Below are positions 5,282 through 7,748 of a stretch of 7,748 nt of DNA, piece by piece. A program made the translations under genes and the position numbers. This DNA comes from Rudanella sp. (GTDB lineage Bacteria; Bacteroidota; Bacteroidia; Cytophagales; Spirosomataceae): NCBI GenBank assembly GCA_026785985.1, contig JAJAYX010000456.1:1-7748 (forward strand), given 5' to 3'. Numbering within the stretch: position 1 is the first letter of the stretch; every line of letters begins with the position of its first letter. The notes under the pieces were generated by a model that made no database searches, was not told the origin of the DNA, and worked only from the letters and a program-made list of their open reading frames with translations.

Positions 5282-5312
5282 CAAAGGAAATAGTTTGAAA
5301 AATAGTATGCAA
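5282..5312 (-). promoter_or_regulatory. Probable promoter of the acyl-CoA dehydrogenase
   Basis: On the minus strand, TTG (5312-5310) is followed after 20 bases by TTCCTTTG (5289-5282), one mismatch from the Bacteroidota TAnnTTTG element, at a spacing typical of that promoter class. The TTG is inside operator copy B, and transcription would begin just upstream of operator copy A, so both sites are well placed for repression. Confidence 0.45.
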
Positions 5313-5318
5313 GCATAC
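5305..5318. promoter_or_regulatory. Operator copy B, perfect GTATGCAAGCATAC palindrome
   Basis: A perfect 6-2-6 inverted repeat 43 bases before the oxidoreductase ATG at 5362 and overlapping the putative -33 element of the divergent dehydrogenase. Symmetry and length suit a dimeric helix-turn-helix repressor such as a TetR-family fatty-acid regulator; the regulator is not in this window. Confidence 0.65.
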
Positions 5319-5361
5319 GGTTAAATTATTTTATTGTGAAGAAATTAGATTTTTAGACAAT

Positions 5362-6336
5362 ATGAAAGCAGTACTCTGCCGTCAATACGGCCCGCCTGAA
5401 AGCCTTCAGGTTGAAGAAATTGAATGGCCCAAAGCCGATAAAGGCAAACTCGTCATCGAGGTGAAAGCCTGTGGGGTCAACTTCCCCGACACACTCATTA
5501 TTCAGGGAAAATACCAGTTTAAACCCGCCTTTCCTTTTTCGCCGGGGGGCGAGGTGGCAGGAGTTGTTCGCGAAGTTGGAGAGGGAGTGACACATTTAAA
5601 ACCAGGCGACAACGTGTTTTCGCTGACAGGTTGGGGCGGTTTTTCCGAAGGAGTTCTGGCCGATGGCTATCGTTCGTTTCCGATGCCGCTGGGCATGGAT
5701 CATCAAACAGCGGCCTCACTTATGTACACCTACGGAACCTCGTATCACGCGCTCAAAGACCGGGCAAATATTCAGATGGGAGAAACGCTGCTGGTACTTG
5801 GGGCTGCGGGCGGGGTAGGCTTGGCCGCCGTAACGCTGGGTAAGATCATGGGCGCAAAAGTGATTGCGGCTGCCTCGACCGACGAAAAACTGGCCCTTTG
5901 CCGGGAATTTGGAGCCGACGAAACGATCAATTATTTATCGCAGGATTTACGCGAACGAATTAAAGAAATCACGGGTGGGCAGGGTGTCGATGTGATTTAT
6001 GACCCAGTTGGGGGTAATTTGGCCGAACCGGCTTTGCGCTCAATGAGTTGGCGGGGACGGTATTTAGTTATTGGCTTTGCCGCCGGGCCAATTCCGAGTT
6101 TACCCCTCAATTTGCCGCTGCTCAACGGCTGTTCTGTGGTGGGGGTTTTCTGGGGGGCCTTCGCCGAACGGCAACCCCAGGACAATTTCCGCAACGTGCA
6201 GGAACTGATTGGTTTCTGGCAGGACGGACGACTAAAACCTCATATTCACGCTACTTATTCCCTCGAACAAGCTGCCGACGCGCTCAACGAAATGCTGGGC
6301 CGACGGGTGATGGGGAAGGTGCTGATTGTGCCGTAG
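5362..6336 (+). CDS. NADPH:quinone oxidoreductase-type zinc-free medium-chain dehydrogenase
   Basis: The 324-residue product belongs to the quinone oxidoreductase branch of the medium-chain dehydrogenase/reductase superfamily, cytosolic enzymes that reduce quinones or activated double bonds with NADPH. The start MKAVLCRQYGPPESL and the GroES-like domain (1-120, with CGVNFPDTLIIQGKY at 37-51 and PFSPGGEVAGVV at 58-69) are typical. The Rossmann fold carries LGAAGGVGLA (146-155), then GAKVIAAASTDEKL (164-177) and VDVIYDPVGG (209-218). The zinc-binding cysteines of alcohol dehydrogenases are absent, and the length is standard. The actual substrate is uncertain; enoyl or quinone compounds are both possible. 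It diverges from the acyl-CoA dehydrogenase across a 111-base region with two palindromes, which hints at co-regulation with fatty-acid oxidation. TAGTTTG at 5291 is only a weak promoter candidate. Confidence 0.92.
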   Translation: MKAVLCRQYGPPESLQVEEIEWPKADKGKLVIEVKACGVNFPDTLIIQGKYQFKPAFPFSPGGEVAGVVREVGEGVTHLKPGDNVFSLTGWGGFSEGVLADGYRSFPMPLGMDHQTAASLMYTYGTSYHALKDRANIQMGETLLVLGAAGGVGLAAVTLGKIMGAKVIAAASTDEKLALCREFGADETINYLSQDLRERIKEITGGQGVDVIYDPVGGNLAEPALRSMSWRGRYLVIGFAAGPIPSLPLNLPLLNGCSVVGVFWGAFAERQPQDNFRNVQELIGFWQDGRLKPHIHATYSLEQAADALNEMLGRRVMGKVLIVP

Positions 6337-6386
6337 TTTTGTCATTCCGAAGGTTAAAATTCAGATGCATCACATACCGATCTTCC

Positions 6387-6418
6387 ATATACCTACAACT
6401 CGTAGGTATATTTTTTTT
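6387..6418 (+). terminator. Strong Rho-independent terminator after the oxidoreductase
   Basis: ATATACCTAC (6387-6396) pairs perfectly with GTAGGTATAT (6402-6411) around AACTC, followed by T up to 6418. On the minus strand no U-tract follows, so it is directional and serves the oxidoreductase gene, 50 bases past its stop. The convergent surface-protein gene ends 3 bases beyond. Confidence 0.85.
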
Positions 6419-6420
6419 GA

Positions 6421-7748
6421 TCAATAAATCACCATGACCGTACCTCGCAAGGCATCAACTTTAGCATCATACCGAATAAGGTACGTGTACATCCCGGACT
6501 GAACCCTCTCGCCTTTGTAAGTTCCATCAAAGGGGTTTTGATAACCTACCGAGTGAAAAATGACCGTGCCCCAACGGTTGAAAACCGTTACGTCGATTTG
6601 CGGGAATCCCTCGATTCCCCACAACATCCAGGTGTCGTTGTTACCGTCGTTGTTGGGGGTGAACGCATTGGGAACGTATAATTTGATGATCGGCTCAATC
6701 AACTCAACCAGCACACTGGCCTCAACAAGGCATCCGAAACGGTCCCGAATCTGTAACTGGTAAACGGTTGTTTGCCCCGGACTGGCCAATGGGTTACGAA
6801 TCAGCGGATCGCTCAGGCCAAGGGGCGGGTTCCAGCTATACGTAAACCCGGCTCCCTCCGGCCCCGGCAACATCACGGGTGTTCCAGCTAAGGTAGTCAG
6901 GCGGGCAGGCAACGTGATCGTGGGTAAAGGCCGAACCTCCACCGACTGCGTAGCCGTGCCACTCAAACACGACGATGAGCCTGTTACAGTGTAAACGAGT
7001 CGGTGAGTGCCAACACCCGCTGTGGCCGGGTTTAACTGATTTCCTGTTACACCCGATCCGCTGAAAACGCCCCCAGCCGGACTGCCACTCAAACTAACAG
7101 GCGTAGCCGGACTCAAACAAACGGGTGCCAGGGGAGTCATCTGCACCGTTATCGCTTTCACCTCGTTCACTAACCAGTCCGACGAAACCGCCGTGCAACC
7201 CCTGGCATCGGTTATGCGGAGTCGGTAAGTTCCCGCTGACGTTGCATTGTAAATGGGTAGCGTGCCAACCGTTGCGTCGTTGCGTTGCCACGAAAACTGC
7301 CAACCCGCCGTGCTGATAGTTGTATTAGACAGTGTCAGTGAGGTGCTGCTTCCCTGGCAAATCTGAGCTTCACCAATAATCCCAATGCTTGGTGGGGTAA
7401 ACGTTGTTAGTCTCGACGGAGCCGACACCGCCGTACAGTTGGCAGGAGTCTGAATACGCACCGTGTAGGCTCCTGCCTGCGTTGCCGACAGCACATTGGT
7501 CGTTGCTCCCCCAATGGCTTGCCCATCGCGAAACCACTGATAGCTCAATCCGGCAGTGGGGTTCACTAACAATGGGGAACTCCCCCCTGGACAAATAGCC
7601 GAAACGCTGGACAAAATAGTGGGAGCCGCCAGCACGCTGACCGCCGAAACCGACATGGGCGACGAAGCTGCTGTGCAACCGTCAGGCTGGGAAATTTGAA
7701 CGGTATATTGCCCTGCAACTGAGGTGGAATAGATTTGTGAGGTAATAC
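6421..7748 (-). CDS. Surface protein with Ig-like repeats and T9SS type B C-terminal domain, 5' end outside the window
   Basis: The frame is open from the right edge to its TGA at 6423-6421, giving 441 residues; the ATG at 7656 is internal, since clear repeat sequence precedes it. Three related Ig-like units are visible, each ending in a motif such as AGQYTVQISQPDGCTAASS, AGAYTVRIQTPANCTAVSA or AGTYRLRITDARGCTAVSS (about residues 11-29, 91-109 and 171-189). Next comes a GGVFSGSGV...NPATAGVGTHRLVYTV unit (about 225-255), then a PKD-like unit with YSWNPPLGLSDP (303-314). The end is the gliding-motility C-terminal domain: VPNAFTPNNDGNNDTW (358-373), VFNRWGTVIF (388-397) and a final GTVMVIY. This CHU_C domain directs export by the type IX system and surface attachment or release. 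The full protein is probably much longer, an adhesin-like or matrix protein. The exact function is unknown. Confidence 0.93.
   Translation of the reverse strand, partial: ITSQIYSTSVAGQYTVQISQPDGCTAASSPMSVSAVSVLAAPTILSSVSAICPGGSSPLLVNPTAGLSYQWFRDGQAIGGATTNVLSATQAGAYTVRIQTPANCTAVSAPSRLTTFTPPSIGIIGEAQICQGSSTSLTLSNTTISTAGWQFSWQRNDATVGTLPIYNATSAGTYRLRITDARGCTAVSSDWLVNEVKAITVQMTPLAPVCLSPATPVSLSGSPAGGVFSGSGVTGNQLNPATAGVGTHRLVYTVTGSSSCLSGTATQSVEVRPLPTITLPARLTTLAGTPVMLPGPEGAGFTYSWNPPLGLSDPLIRNPLASPGQTTVYQLQIRDRFGCLVEASVLVELIEPIIKLYVPNAFTPNNDGNNDTWMLWGIEGFPQIDVTVFNRWGTVIFHSVGYQNPFDGTYKGERVQSGMYTYLIRYDAKVDALRGTVMVIY

Noticed and set aside
6048..6437. Plus-strand frame of 129 codons overlapping the oxidoreductase end
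   Set aside because: It overlaps the intact oxidoreductase in another frame, runs through the terminator and has an Arg-rich, unstructured translation.
7654..7656. ATG at 7656 as the start of the surface protein
   Set aside because: The frame stays open to the window edge and the upstream residues form a clear repeat unit (AGQYTVQISQPDGCTAASS), so this Met is internal.
1..7748. CRISPR array, tRNA or rRNA genes
   Set aside because: No regularly spaced short repeats, tRNA cloverleaf-like segments or rRNA-like sequence were recognised on either strand.

Overview
The window looks like chromosome of a Bacteroidota member, most likely a Cytophagales bacterium related to Spirosoma. Three things point there: a surface protein ending in a gliding-motility-type C-terminal domain (type B sorting signal of the type IX secretion system), promoter-like TAnnTTTG elements instead of E. 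coli-type -10 boxes, and weak or absent Shine-Dalgarno sequences. The genus is an inference.

Bases 1-2169 are an unstable accessory region. A complete IS630-family element (221-1359) has imperfect terminal inverted repeats and a TA target duplication; its DD34E transposase is split over two frames. Removing the element and one TA joins the flanks in frame into the C-terminal part of a JAB/JAMM-like protein (His-x-His-Pro motif, resembling the DUF4329 toxin domain). That gene has no usable N-terminus here and is scored as a pseudogene. Its stop codon overlaps the start of a small exported protein (1669-2169), a possible cognate immunity protein. At the far left, a minus-strand gene may begin at 63 and leave the window.

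Bases 2170-3435 hold a RES-Xre type II toxin-antitoxin operon: a DUF2384-type antitoxin with an unusual internal insertion, then a RES-domain NAD+-degrading toxin. A promoter and a small palindrome precede it. Two related ~69-bp copies of a terminator plus a direct-repeat tail bracket the module.

Bases 3433-6418 are housekeeping metabolism: a ~600-residue acyl-CoA dehydrogenase (minus strand) and, divergently, a zinc-free quinone oxidoreductase-type dehydrogenase (plus strand). The intergenic region between them carries two copies of a GTATGC-NN-GCATAC palindrome, suggesting shared control by one dimeric regulator.

Bases 6421-7748 hold the 3' end of a long, repetitive cell-surface protein on the minus strand, open at the right edge. 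No tRNA, rRNA or CRISPR array was seen. The clearest leads are the bracketed toxin-antitoxin module with its modified antitoxin, the IS-broken JAB/immunity locus, and the paired fatty-acid operator sites.
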